Shown here: piece by piece, positions 1 through 9,300 of the stretch
How the letters are laid out: each line of letters starts with the position of its first letter
Numbering within the stretch: position 1 is the stretch's first letter
Assembly: GCF_000819885.1 (NCBI RefSeq)
Contig: NZ_CDBO01000068.1
Span: forward strand, 100,178-164,177
Reading direction: 5' to 3'
DNA: 64,000 nucleotides
Source of the DNA: Aeromonas fluvialis
Lineage (GTDB): Bacteria; Pseudomonadota; Gammaproteobacteria; Enterobacterales; Aeromonadaceae
Position numbers and translations under genes: made by a program
Notes under the pieces: generated by a model
The model's database searches: none
Told to the model about the DNA's origin: nothing
What the model saw: the letters and a program-made list of their open reading frames with translations, nothing else

Positions 1-1790
1 ACAGCGATGGCGACAAGGTGGGTGATAACAGCGATGAGTTGCCGCTCGACCCGTTACGCGATACTGCAGATGTCGTGACCACCGAAGAGGAGATATACAG
101 CTACCTGGAGGATCACAGCAAACAACAACTCAATCTCAAACGGGTCACCAAGCAAACCACCAGCCGCTTCCTCGATGGGCACCAGGAAATAGCCGTGGAG
201 GGCATCAACTATTACTGGAACAGCAGCAGTGCGAGCGTTGAGGAATTAAACGGTAAGCCGTTGATCTATAGTGAATATCGTAGCAAGGAGATCAAACAAC
301 CGGACGATAGCTTCGAGCGTCTTAACTGGTGGCATAAAGATCTCAATAAAGACGGCTTGTTCGGGTTTACCGGAGAGTCGTTCGAGGTAGGAACCCAAGG
401 CGAGAACGATGCAGATTACTGGGTCTTCTTCGATGAAGACTCCCCCACTGGCGAAGGTGTCAGTATGAATCCGCTGCGCGCCTACGATGGGGGGGATTTG
501 AAGGCACGGTTGGACGCTGATGATCTCTCCACCGTGGATATGATCCACCATTTTACCGTTACCCAAACCGGCGATACCCGGGTCAATCGCTTTTTGGAGT
601 ATCCGGCCCCCAAAGATGCCGCCACCCCACCCTACCCGTCACCGGCCGACTGGTTTGATCGCAACGTCATGGCACCCAATCTTGCCTATGTGAATAACAC
701 GGGTGACGCCTACACCGACTTCGATCCTTATGCCGAAACCGACACCTATGTCACGGGCGCAGATGGCTGCATCTCGCACACCGAAGAGCAGGACTGGCAA
801 GCCGATGGCAATATTAATATCCGTACCGAGATCATTAATTGTCCTGACGGCTCATCCGAACAGCGGTTTGCCAAGCCAATCTGGCCCAACCCGCAAGATG
901 AGGTGTTTGAAGAGTATGCCGATTACAACTGGCAAAACAGCATCACCATGACCCCCTACTGGTACGAGTACAGTGTCAAAACCGAGTTGGTCAATAGCCA
1001 AAAAGTGACCACCACTGCCGGGGCCCGCTATTTGCTGGACGGCAATACCAATACCCTGCTGGTCGATGGCGCCAACCCGAATGGTTACAAGTTTCACGAC
1101 TATCTCTCCGTCCTGACCGCCGTCAGCCCAACGGAGAACATTGAGCGGGTTAGCTGGAACCATTACCACCTCGACGATCAGCCAGCTACCCCGATAGACG
1201 AGACCACCTTTACCGCAAAAACCGATGATACTGGCCAAGATGTTAAAATTTTCTTTAAAGAGGTTAACGACATCTGGGTTGGTCACCGTTTTGCCGAATG
1301 GGGTAGCCAACAGGTGACCAATTTGGCGGATAATATTGCGGCACTGCGGCAGCAAGGCGTCACCGTCGATCAGATCAACAGCACCAATCTGCCGGGACTG
1401 AGTGACTATGATGGTCATTTGCTGACCTCCTCCATCCGTTACCGTGCCGATGGCACCCCGAGAACCTGGTACTGGGTGACCAATCTGCCAGCCATCACGG
1501 ATGATGCCGCTGGGCAAACCTGGAAGAAGGTGCCCATCCAACTGGTCAATCAGGGTCTGGATGGCTACGGCAAAAAGGGCTGGATCATCAATGATGCCGC
1601 CGGCACGCTGATCATGCTGCAGCCCAAGGTGGCAGAGCCTTGGGGGTGGTATGATGCCTATCAGGTCATCACGCTGGGTGTTTGGAAACCGAATGGTCAA
1701 GTAATTGATCCCAGTGGACGTTTTGATACCTGGGCAGGCTCTTTCTACCTCGACCCGGCAGCAGCAGATGCGGATTTGGCAAACCGTTAA
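1..1790 (+). CDS. Asp-rich, probably calcium-binding exported protein (5' end outside window)
   Basis: The frame is open from base 3 with no stop upstream, so the gene starts before the window and about 595 C-terminal residues are visible. The GTG at base 18 is only the first in-window start-like codon. The first residues, SDGDKVGDNSDELPLDP, have the D-x-D-G-D-x-x-x-D-x-x-D spacing of thrombospondin type 3 / Asp-rich calcium-binding repeats, which are common in large secreted or surface proteins of aquatic bacteria. I recognise no family in the rest. It is rich in Asp, Asn, Thr, Trp and Tyr, has only two visible Cys (in DGCISH and INCPDG, a possible disulfide pair), and shows no membrane segment and no GlyGly-CTERM sorting tail. 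A strong terminator follows 28 nt after the stop. The calcium-repeat reading is fairly secure; the function is unknown. Confidence 0.7.
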   Translation, partial: SDGDKVGDNSDELPLDPLRDTADVVTTEEEIYSYLEDHSKQQLNLKRVTKQTTSRFLDGHQEIAVEGINYYWNSSSASVEELNGKPLIYSEYRSKEIKQPDDSFERLNWWHKDLNKDGLFGFTGESFEVGTQGENDADYWVFFDEDSPTGEGVSMNPLRAYDGGDLKARLDADDLSTVDMIHHFTVTQTGDTRVNRFLEYPAPKDAATPPYPSPADWFDRNVMAPNLAYVNNTGDAYTDFDPYAETDTYVTGADGCISHTEEQDWQADGNINIRTEIINCPDGSSEQRFAKPIWPNPQDEVFEEYADYNWQNSITMTPYWYEYSVKTELVNSQKVTTTAGARYLLDGNTNTLLVDGANPNGYKFHDYLSVLTAVSPTENIERVSWNHYHLDDQPATPIDETTFTAKTDDTGQDVKIFFKEVNDIWVGHRFAEWGSQQVTNLADNIAALRQQGVTVDQINSTNLPGLSDYDGHLLTSSIRYRADGTPRTWYWVTNLPAITDDAAGQTWKKVPIQLVNQGLDGYGKKGWIINDAAGTLIMLQPKVAEPWGWYDAYQVITLGVWKPNGQVIDPSGRFDTWAGSFYLDPAAADADLANR

Positions 1791-1817
1791 CCGCGTTCAA
1801 GGTTAAATAAAACAACA

Positions 1818-1848
1818 CGGCCCCCGGGTGACCCCGGGGGCCGTTTTT
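1818..1848 (+). terminator. Rho-independent terminator of the Asp-rich protein gene
   Basis: Arms CGGCCCCCGGG (1818-1828) and CCCGGGGGCCG (1833-1843) enclose a 4-nt loop and are followed by TTTTT. The opposite strand continues into TGTTGTTTT, so it may also serve a minus-strand transcript. Confidence 0.9.
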
Positions 1849-1878
1849 ATCGATGATATTGCTGAAAATGGGCTGGCA

Positions 1879-2085
1879 TTACATCAGCAGGTCGGCAAAC
1901 AGACTGCCGTTTTCAAAGAGCGGGAAACCGCTGGCACCTTGCGACTTGAAGGTCACTTGCCAGCCCGCCGTGTGGTGCAGATTGCTACTGACGTCTTCCA
2001 GACGTGGGCCCACAGGTGGCGACATCAAACAACGCATTGGTTTGATCCGCTTTGCCACTACAGATCTCGTCCGGTATGCATCCAA
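1879..2085 (-). pseudogene. Possible C-terminal gene remnant
   Basis: This 68-codon open frame on the minus strand ends in a stop just inside the terminator at 1818-1848, as a genuine 3' gene end would. Its last ~40 codons (from RLEDVSSNLHHTAGWQ to FENGSLFADLLM) use the CTG/GGC/GCC-rich codons of the neighbouring genes and read like real protein, while the upstream part does not. There is no convincing start or ribosome site. I do not recognise the family. It may be the truncated 3' end of a gene lost when the region was rearranged, or chance. Confidence 0.25.
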
Positions 2086-2132
2086 CCCCCTTGCTGATAT
2101 ATTGATGACTGGCAGGAATGGAGTTCCGAGCG

Positions 2133-3263
2133 ATGATGCAGCCTACTTTTCATCAATTTGATGCGGTGCAACTGGCCGATGTGCTCCGTCCCTATAAGGG
2201 GCAACGAATCGACGTATTGCTGGCCGAACAGGACGCTCACCAGGTTGCCGACCTGCAGCAGCAGTGTCAGCGCCTCAACATTCAGCTCTGTGGTGCCATC
2301 TTTCCACGCCTTATCAGCCGACACGGCTTTCATGAGCGCGGCGCCTGGCTGCTGCCCCGCCCCGCTTCCCACAATCCTCTGTTGATCCCGCTCTCCCCCG
2401 CCGCCTGCGTCGATGCGCTGGCCGACACCATCTGCGAGCAGTTGGCGTCCCGACTGGCAGAATGGCCGGACACGGAGAAGGTTCCCACCCTCTTTCTCAC
2501 CTTTGACGCCATGTTCCCCCATATCGCCACTCTACTCGAGAGGATCTATCTACGGCTGGCGGACAGGGTCAACTATGCCGGTGTCAATGCCGGTAGCGGC
2601 CAGTTCACCGCCATGCCCTGCCTGTTTGACACCCAGAAATTGCTGGGCCATGGGGTCAGCTGTGCACTGCTCCCCCCCCACAGCCACCCCTTGCTGGATC
2701 ACGGCTATCAGCTCACGACCCAGCCCATGCTCGCCACCAGCAGCGAGGGTAACAAGATCGCGTTTATCGACTGGGAGCCGGCCTTTAGCCGCTATCAATC
2801 CCTGATCCGGCAGCAGTTTCAGCAAAACCTCACCCCGGAGCAGTTCTACCGGTACGGCGTCCATTTGCCTCTGGGGTTGTTGCGGGCCAATGGTGATGTG
2901 ATCGTGCGGATCCCGGTCGCCGTTACCGATGACGGAGCCCTGCTCTGCGTCGGAGAGGTACCGGATCACAGTATTCTCACCCTGCTGAAAGCCCCGGAAA
3001 GCCCCACTGAACTCGCTGTCGAACTGGCCAAAAAGCTCGGCCAACACGGTACACCCGAGCGCCTCGAGATCTACTACTGCGCCGGCCGTCAGCAGCACTT
3101 CGGCGAGCAGAGCGCCCTGGAGCTGGAGACCCTCTTTAGCCACAGCGGAGCCCACGAGCTGGTCGGGGCCCTCTCTCTTGGCGAGATCGGCAGTGTAAGG
3201 CCGGGAGACTACCCGCTCTTTCACAACGGCGCCATCCTCTGTCTCAGCGAGGGTCAGCAATGA
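2133..3263 (+). CDS. FIST-domain sensory protein
   Basis: A predicted cytoplasmic protein of 376 residues with the two-part FIST architecture (FIST_N about residues 15-210, FIST_C about 215-360) and no signal peptide or membrane segment. FIST proteins are small-molecule sensors found beside signalling enzymes; one group (NosP) binds haem and senses nitric oxide. I cannot assign the ligand from sequence. I chose ATG 2133, 9 nt after GGAG; the upstream ATG at 2118 is in frame but lies too close to its own Shine-Dalgarno. The stop overlaps the next start (ATGA), so translation is probably coupled to the two HD-GYP genes that follow. The natural reading is that this protein is the input module for those enzymes; that role is inference. 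Confidence 0.8.
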   Translation: MMQPTFHQFDAVQLADVLRPYKGQRIDVLLAEQDAHQVADLQQQCQRLNIQLCGAIFPRLISRHGFHERGAWLLPRPASHNPLLIPLSPAACVDALADTICEQLASRLAEWPDTEKVPTLFLTFDAMFPHIATLLERIYLRLADRVNYAGVNAGSGQFTAMPCLFDTQKLLGHGVSCALLPPHSHPLLDHGYQLTTQPMLATSSEGNKIAFIDWEPAFSRYQSLIRQQFQQNLTPEQFYRYGVHLPLGLLRANGDVIVRIPVAVTDDGALLCVGEVPDHSILTLLKAPESPTELAVELAKKLGQHGTPERLEIYYCAGRQQHFGEQSALELETLFSHSGAHELVGALSLGEIGSVRPGDYPLFHNGAILCLSEGQQ

Positions 3264-4711
3264 ATAACGATCACGCCATGGCCATTGTCTGCGATCTCGC
3301 CCTCTGCATCGGCCGGGAGGTCACACTCGATGCGCTGCTGACCAAGGTGTTGCAACGCTTTATGTTTCACTGCGCCACACCGGTTGGCCTGGTATTGCTG
3401 CAGCAGCGGGAAGGATATGAGCTTCTCAGGGTCATCGGTGATGATCAGCTATCCCGGCACAGTGGCTCGCTTCTCTCCTTGCCTGACTGGGTTGGTGAAG
3501 GCGACCACTCTACGCTGCAAACGACCTTGCCTCTCCCCGGTGGCCGGCCATACCAGTTTGCCTATCGGCTCAGGGTTGACGGGGGATATCTCTTCTTGCT
3601 GCTGGCCCCCCAACACCAACAACACACTGTGCCGGTCTGCCATCTATTTAGCCCGGTGCTCGGTAATCTGGCTCGCGCCATCCAGTTGTGCAAGGACAGC
3701 GAACAGCTGGCCAGACGCCAGCAGGCCGAGCTGGTCGACATGCAGCGCTTCAACGAATTCCTGCTCAAAGCCATTCCTATCCCAGTGTTTTACAAGGATG
3801 TCGAGGGGCGCTTTATCAGTTGCAACCCGGCCTTTACCCTGGTCACCGGGATCAGCAAGGCCGAGCTGCAGGGTAAGCGGGTAGACGACATCCTGCCCCC
3901 GAAGATAGCGGATGAATATGCCCAACGGGACATGGAAGTGCTGCGCAACAGACAGCCACAATATTTTGAACATACCCTGTTTGATCGAGAGGGGCGGCGC
4001 TACCAGGTGCTCAACTTCAAGGATCTCTTCTATGACCATCAGGGTGAGGTGGCCGGCATCATAGGCGCCCTGGTCGACATCACCCATATCAAGGAGAGCG
4101 AACAGCGCCAGCGCACCCTGCTGTTCCAGACCATAGCGGCCCTCTCCTCCGCCATCGCCCACAAGGATCCCGGCACCGCGGGCCACGAACAGCGCGTACA
4201 TGATCTGGCGCTGGCCATCGGCCAGCATCTGCAACTCGCTCAGGCTCGGCTGGATGGACTGGGCCTCGCCGCCATGGTGCACAACATTGGCCTGCTGCAG
4301 ATCCCGGCGGAGATCCTCACCCGCCCCCGCGGATTGAAGGAGGTAGAGTTCGAACTGATCAAGCTGCACCCGCAGGCGGGCTGTGACATTCTGCAACAGA
4401 TAGACTTTCCCTGGCCCATCGCCACTATAGTGCAACAGCACCATGAGAACCTGGACGGCAGCGGCTATCCACAGGGATTGCAGGGGGATGCCATCTGCCT
4501 GGAGGCGCGCATCATCCGGGTGGCCGACTCCCTGTCCGCCATGATGGCCCACCGTCCATTCCGGCGGGCCATCTCCTTCACCGATGCCTTCGCCGAGCTG
4601 ACCCGCTATGCTGGCGTCCACTACGACGAGCAGGTGGTCAGCGCCTGCTTCGCCGTCTGGCAGGCGGGCTACCGCTTTGTCCCCCCTTTGACCGAGGCAG
4701 GATCAAGATGA
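3260..4711 (+). CDS. GAF-PAS-HD-GYP protein with a mutated HD motif
   Basis: 483 residues: a GAF-like region (about 1-150), a PAS domain (about 165-285) and an HD-GYP domain (about 290-480). HD-GYP proteins are metal-dependent c-di-GMP phosphodiesterases. The GYP end is intact (HHENLDGSGYPQGL), but the metal-binding HDIGK signature reads HNIGL here: codon 342 is AAC (Asn) instead of Asp, and the Lys is Leu. The His of the upstream TAGH motif is kept. Loss of the HD aspartate is expected to abolish or strongly reduce catalysis, so it may act as a c-di-GMP-binding or partner-regulating protein; a degenerate HD-GYP (HnoD) that controls a phosphodiesterase is known from Shewanella NO signalling. 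It overlaps both neighbours by ATGA. Confidence 0.88.
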   Translation: MNNDHAMAIVCDLALCIGREVTLDALLTKVLQRFMFHCATPVGLVLLQQREGYELLRVIGDDQLSRHSGSLLSLPDWVGEGDHSTLQTTLPLPGGRPYQFAYRLRVDGGYLFLLLAPQHQQHTVPVCHLFSPVLGNLARAIQLCKDSEQLARRQQAELVDMQRFNEFLLKAIPIPVFYKDVEGRFISCNPAFTLVTGISKAELQGKRVDDILPPKIADEYAQRDMEVLRNRQPQYFEHTLFDREGRRYQVLNFKDLFYDHQGEVAGIIGALVDITHIKESEQRQRTLLFQTIAALSSAIAHKDPGTAGHEQRVHDLALAIGQHLQLAQARLDGLGLAAMVHNIGLLQIPAEILTRPRGLKEVEFELIKLHPQAGCDILQQIDFPWPIATIVQQHHENLDGSGYPQGLQGDAICLEARIIRVADSLSAMMAHRPFRRAISFTDAFAELTRYAGVHYDEQVVSACFAVWQAGYRFVPPLTEAGSR

Positions 4712-6246
4712 ACTCAAGACCCATTACGCTCTTCACCGAACCGACGCGAGTCCCCCCGCTGTCAACGTTCGCACTGTTCAGCCAGGTGATGGATCAACTG
4801 CCCTATCGCGTGTTGTTCAAAGATACCCGCTCCATCTTCATCGCCTGTAATCGGCTGCTGGCCGACGATCTCGCCCTTACACCGGCCGAGCTGGTCGGCA
4901 AGTGCGATGTCGACTTTTTCCCGGCCGAGCTGGCCCAACGCTATCGGGATGACGATCTCCAGGTCATGACCAGCGGCACAACCCGGCATCACGAAGAACC
5001 CTATCTGAAGGGGGGTAAAAACCGCTGGCTCAGTACCACCAAGTTCCCCCTGTACGATGAGCTGGGCAAGGTGATCGGCGTCGGCGTCTTTTTCGATGAT
5101 ATCACCGAGAAGAAACAGCAGCAGGAGCGGCTGCAACAGTACATCTGGACGCAGGAGGCCATAACCCGCGCCCATCATGCCCTGCTCAAGCAGGGGGACG
5201 AGCAGACGCTATTGCAGGAGATCTGCGATGCCATCACCTTCGATGGCCGTTTTCCCCTGGTCACCGTGCTGTTGCAGGTCGCCGGGCAGGATGGATTGCA
5301 ACTGGTCGCCCAGGCGGGTCATGCGCTCTGCGTTGCCAGCGACGACTGGCTTTCCCGGGATCCCGACCTGATCCGGGCCATCAGCACCGCGATGCCTTGC
5401 AACGAGACGCTTCCCTGCGAATTGGTACACCACTCGGTCACCCTGCGCGCCCACCTGCTGCTACCACTGCCGTGGCACACCGGCGAGAAGGGTGGCCTGC
5501 TTATTCACAGTGAGCAGGCCCGCCCCTTCACCGATGAGGAGGTGCACCTCTTCAGCCAACTGGCGGACTACCTTGCCTATGGCCTGCAGGCCCGCAACAC
5601 CCAGCAGGCCTATCTCACCGCCCAGCGCGACCAGGTATTGCACGCCCGTCAACTGGAGCAGGCGCTGGAAGATGCCCTCGGTGCCATTGCTGCCGTGCTG
5701 GAGCAGCGCGATCCCTACACCGCCGGCCACCAGAAGCATGTCGCTACCCTGGCGCTGGCCATCGGCCGCGAGCTGAAGCTGGATGACAAGCGGCTGCGGG
5801 GGCTCTATCTGGGGGCCATGGTGCACGATATCGGCAAGATCCAGATACCGGTCGACATCCTCACCAAGCCGGGTCGGCTCACGCCCCAGGAGTTCAATCT
5901 GGTCAAGGAGCACCCGGGCGCCGGCTATCAGGTGCTCAAGGACATCGCCCTACCCTGGCCCATCGCCCGGATGATCCACCAGCACCACGAGTATCTCGAT
6001 GGCTCCGGCTATCCTCAGGGGCTCAAGGGCGATGAGATCCTGCTGGAAGCCCGCATCCTCACCGTCGCCGATATCGTCGAATCCATGTCCTCGGATCGTC
6101 CCTATCGCGCCGCCCTCGGCATTCCCCAGGCCAGAGCCCACATCATAGATCTGCGCGGCACCAAGCTGGATGCAGAGGTAGTGGACGCCTGCTTGCGCAT
6201 TCTCCATCGCGGTGAATTCACCCCCCATGAGCTGGGCCACGGCTAA
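4708..6246 (+). CDS. PAS-GAF-HD-GYP c-di-GMP phosphodiesterase
   Basis: 512 residues: PAS (about 18-140), GAF (about 160-295), a short helical linker and an HD-GYP domain (about 320-500). All signature elements are present: TAGH, VHDIGKIQIP, a downstream KEHP, HHEYLDGSGYPQGL and the ADIVESM segment. It should hydrolyse cyclic di-GMP in the cytoplasm, with PAS and GAF as sensory inputs. Its HD-GYP domain closely resembles that of the preceding gene, which suggests an old duplication followed by loss of the active site in the first copy. It is the last gene of the FIST operon and a palindromic terminator follows. Confidence 0.93.
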   Translation: MNSRPITLFTEPTRVPPLSTFALFSQVMDQLPYRVLFKDTRSIFIACNRLLADDLALTPAELVGKCDVDFFPAELAQRYRDDDLQVMTSGTTRHHEEPYLKGGKNRWLSTTKFPLYDELGKVIGVGVFFDDITEKKQQQERLQQYIWTQEAITRAHHALLKQGDEQTLLQEICDAITFDGRFPLVTVLLQVAGQDGLQLVAQAGHALCVASDDWLSRDPDLIRAISTAMPCNETLPCELVHHSVTLRAHLLLPLPWHTGEKGGLLIHSEQARPFTDEEVHLFSQLADYLAYGLQARNTQQAYLTAQRDQVLHARQLEQALEDALGAIAAVLEQRDPYTAGHQKHVATLALAIGRELKLDDKRLRGLYLGAMVHDIGKIQIPVDILTKPGRLTPQEFNLVKEHPGAGYQVLKDIALPWPIARMIHQHHEYLDGSGYPQGLKGDEILLEARILTVADIVESMSSDRPYRAALGIPQARAHIIDLRGTKLDAEVVDACLRILHRGEFTPHELGHG

Positions 6247-6271
6247 TCCTGATCACCACTGCCCATATTGA

Positions 6272-6297
6272 AAAACCGGCCAAATTTGGCCGGTTTT
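6272..6297. terminator. Bidirectional terminator between the HD-GYP operon and purL
   Basis: A perfect 13-bp inverted repeat, AAAACCGGCCAAA/TTTGGCCGGTTTT, with A and T runs at its ends, so it can serve the plus-strand HD-GYP operon and the minus-strand purL. Confidence 0.88.
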
Positions 6298-6325
6298 CTG
6301 TTTTTACGCGCTTGCGCTGTTGTGA

Positions 6326-9300
6326 TTAACCCAGACGAACCCGGGCGTTGCGGAACATCCGCATCCAGGCGCCATCCTCGCCCCAGTTGTCGGGGTGCCA
6401 GGAGTTGGCCACGGTGCGGAACACCCGCTCCGGGTGCGGCATCATGATGGTGGCGCGACCATCGGCGGTGGTCACGGCGGTGATACCATCCGGTGAGCCG
6501 TTCGGGTTGGCAGGATACTGCTCGGTCACGCTGCCGCGGTTGTCGACAAAGCGCAGCCCCACCAGACCGCTCTGCTGCAGTGCACTCAGGTGAGCGGCAT
6601 CACGCACCTCGACACGCCCTTCCCCGTGGGAGACGGCAATGGGCATCACGGAGCCTGCCATCCCGGCGAAGAAGGCGGACGGTGACTCCTGCACTTCCAC
6701 CAAGCTGAAGCGGGCCTCGAAGCGCTCGGAGCGGTTGCGCACAAAGCGCGGCCACAGATCGGCCCCCGGGATCAGCTCGCGCAGGTTGGACATCATCTGG
6801 CAACCGTTGCAGACACCCAGAGAGAGGGTATCGCCGCGCTTGAAGAAGCGCTGGAACTGCTCGCGGGCGTTGTCGTTGAACAGGATGGACTTGGCCCAGC
6901 CTTCACCGGCCCCCAGCACGTCACCGTAGGAGAAGCCGCCACAGGCCACCAGGGTCTGGAACTCCTCCAGCTTGATGCGACCGGAGAGAATATCGCTCAT
7001 ATGGACATCGACCGCCGCGAAACCGGCACGATCGAACGCCGCCGCCATCTCCACGTGGGAGTTGACGCCCTGCTCGCGCAGCACGGCCAGACGGGGGGAG
7101 ACCCCACGGGCGATATAGGGGGCAGCCACATCCTCGGACGGGTTGTAAGTCAGCTTGGCATGCAGACCCGGATCGGTGGCGTCCTGACGGGCGGCGTGCT
7201 CACTGTCGGCGCACGCCGGGTTGTCGCGCAGGCGCTGCATCTGCCAGCTGGTCTCGCCCCAGAGGGTGCGAAGGGCGGTGCGGCTGGCGCGATAGACCTC
7301 CTGACCGCCCCGCTGCAGGGTGATGAGGTCCCCTTCGCGCACCGTGCCAAGCACGTGAGAGCAAGCCGCCAGACCATGACCGGCCAGCAGGGTCATCACC
7401 GCCTCTTTATCTTCACGGCGTACCTGAATGACGGCGCCCAGCTCTTCGTTGAACAGCGCCGGCAGCAGCTCGCCGCCGATGCGATCGAGCTGGATGTCGA
7501 GGCCGCAGTGACCGGCGAACGCCATCTCGGTCAGGGTGACAAAGAGGCCGCCGTCGGAGCGGTCGTGGTAGGCGATCAGTTTGCGATCGGCTACCAGTGC
7601 CTGAATGGCGTTGAAGAAGCCCTTGAGCTGGACCGGATTGTCGAGATCCGGCGCCTTGTCACCCAGCTGGCGATAGACCTGCGCCAGTGCCGAGGCGCCG
7701 AGGCGCTGTTTGCCATTGCCAAGGTCGACGAGGATAAGGTCGGTTTCACCGAGATCGGTACGCAGCTGCGGAGTAACCGTGTTGCGCACATCCTCTACCC
7801 GGGCAAAGGCGGAGATGAGCAGAGAGAGCGGCGAGGTGACGCTGTGCTCCTTGCCATCCTGCTGCCAGCGGGTCTTCATGGACATGGAGTCCTTGCCCAC
7901 AGGAATGGTGATGCCAAGGGCCGGGCAGAGCTCCTCACCCACCGCCTTGACCGCCTCATAGAGCCCGGCATCTTCCCCCGGGTGACCGGCAGCGGCCATC
8001 CAGTTGGCGGAGAGCTTGACCCGCTTCAGCGACCCGATATGAGCCGGCGCCAGGTTGGTGAGCGCTTCCGCCACAGCCATGCGAGCGGAGGCGGCGTGGG
8101 AGAGCAGCGCCACCGGGGTACGCTCGCCCATGGACATGGCTTCGCCGTGATAGCTGTCGTAGGTGGCAGCGGTGACGGCGCAATCGGCCACCGGGATCTG
8201 CCAGGGGCCAACCATCTGGTCGCGATTGACCAAGCCAGTCACGCTGCGATCGCCGATGGTGATAAGGAAGGACTTCTCCGCCACAGTCGGCAGGCGCAGT
8301 ACCCGCTCGGCCGCGTCACTCAAAGTGATGCCATCGAGCTGAAGCGCTTTGCCTTGTGCCGGCAGGGTCACCACATCACGGTGCATCTTGGGCGCCTTGC
8401 CGAGCAGCACATCCAGCGGCAGATCGATGGGCTGATTGTCAAAGTGGCTGTCAGAGAGGGTCAGATGCTTCTCTTCGGTCGCGGTGCCGATGACGGCATA
8501 AGGGGCGCGCTCGCGCTCGCACAGCGCCTTGAACAGCGGCAGCTTGTCCTGCGCTACCGCCAGCACGTAACGCTCCTGGGATTCGTTGCACCAGATCTCC
8601 AGCGGGCTCATGCCCGGCTCGTCGCTCTGGATGGCGCGCAAATCGAAACGACCGCCACGCTCACCGTCGTTGACCAGCTCCGGCATGGCGTTGGAGAGAC
8701 CGCCCGCCCCCACATCGTGGATAAAGACGATAGGGTTGTCGTCACCCAGCTGCCAGCAGCGATCGATCACCTCCTGGCAACGGCGCTCCATCTCGGGGTT
8801 GTCACGCTGCACCGAGGCAAAGTCGAGATCTTCGGCCGACTGGCCGGAGGCCATGGAGGATGCGGCACCACCGCCCAGACCGATGTTCATCGCCGGGCCG
8901 CCCAGCACGATCAGCGCCGCACCGACCGGGATCTCCCCTTTCTGGACATGTTCGGTGCGGATGTTGCCGATGCCGCCAGCCAGCATGATGGGTTTGTGGT
9001 AGCCACGCACCTCGACGCCGTTGTGGCTCGGCACCTCCTCTTCGAAGGTACGGAAGTAGCCGAGAATGGCCGGACGGCCGAACTCGTTGTTAAACGCGGC
9101 GCCGCCGAGCGGCCCCTCCTGCATGATGTCAAAGGCGCTGACTATGCGGCTCGGCTTGCCGAAATCCTGCTCCCAGGGCTGCTCGAAGCCGGGAATGCGC
9201 AGGTTGGAGACGGAGAAACCGACCAGACCCGCCTTGGGCTTGGCACCGCGACCGGTGGCCCCCTCATCGCGGATCTCGCCGCCGGAGCCGGTGGCCGCCC

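Noticed and set aside
1-1790. First protein as a rhombosortase substrate
   Set aside because: Its C-terminus lacks the GlyGly, hydrophobic helix and basic end of a GlyGly-CTERM tail.
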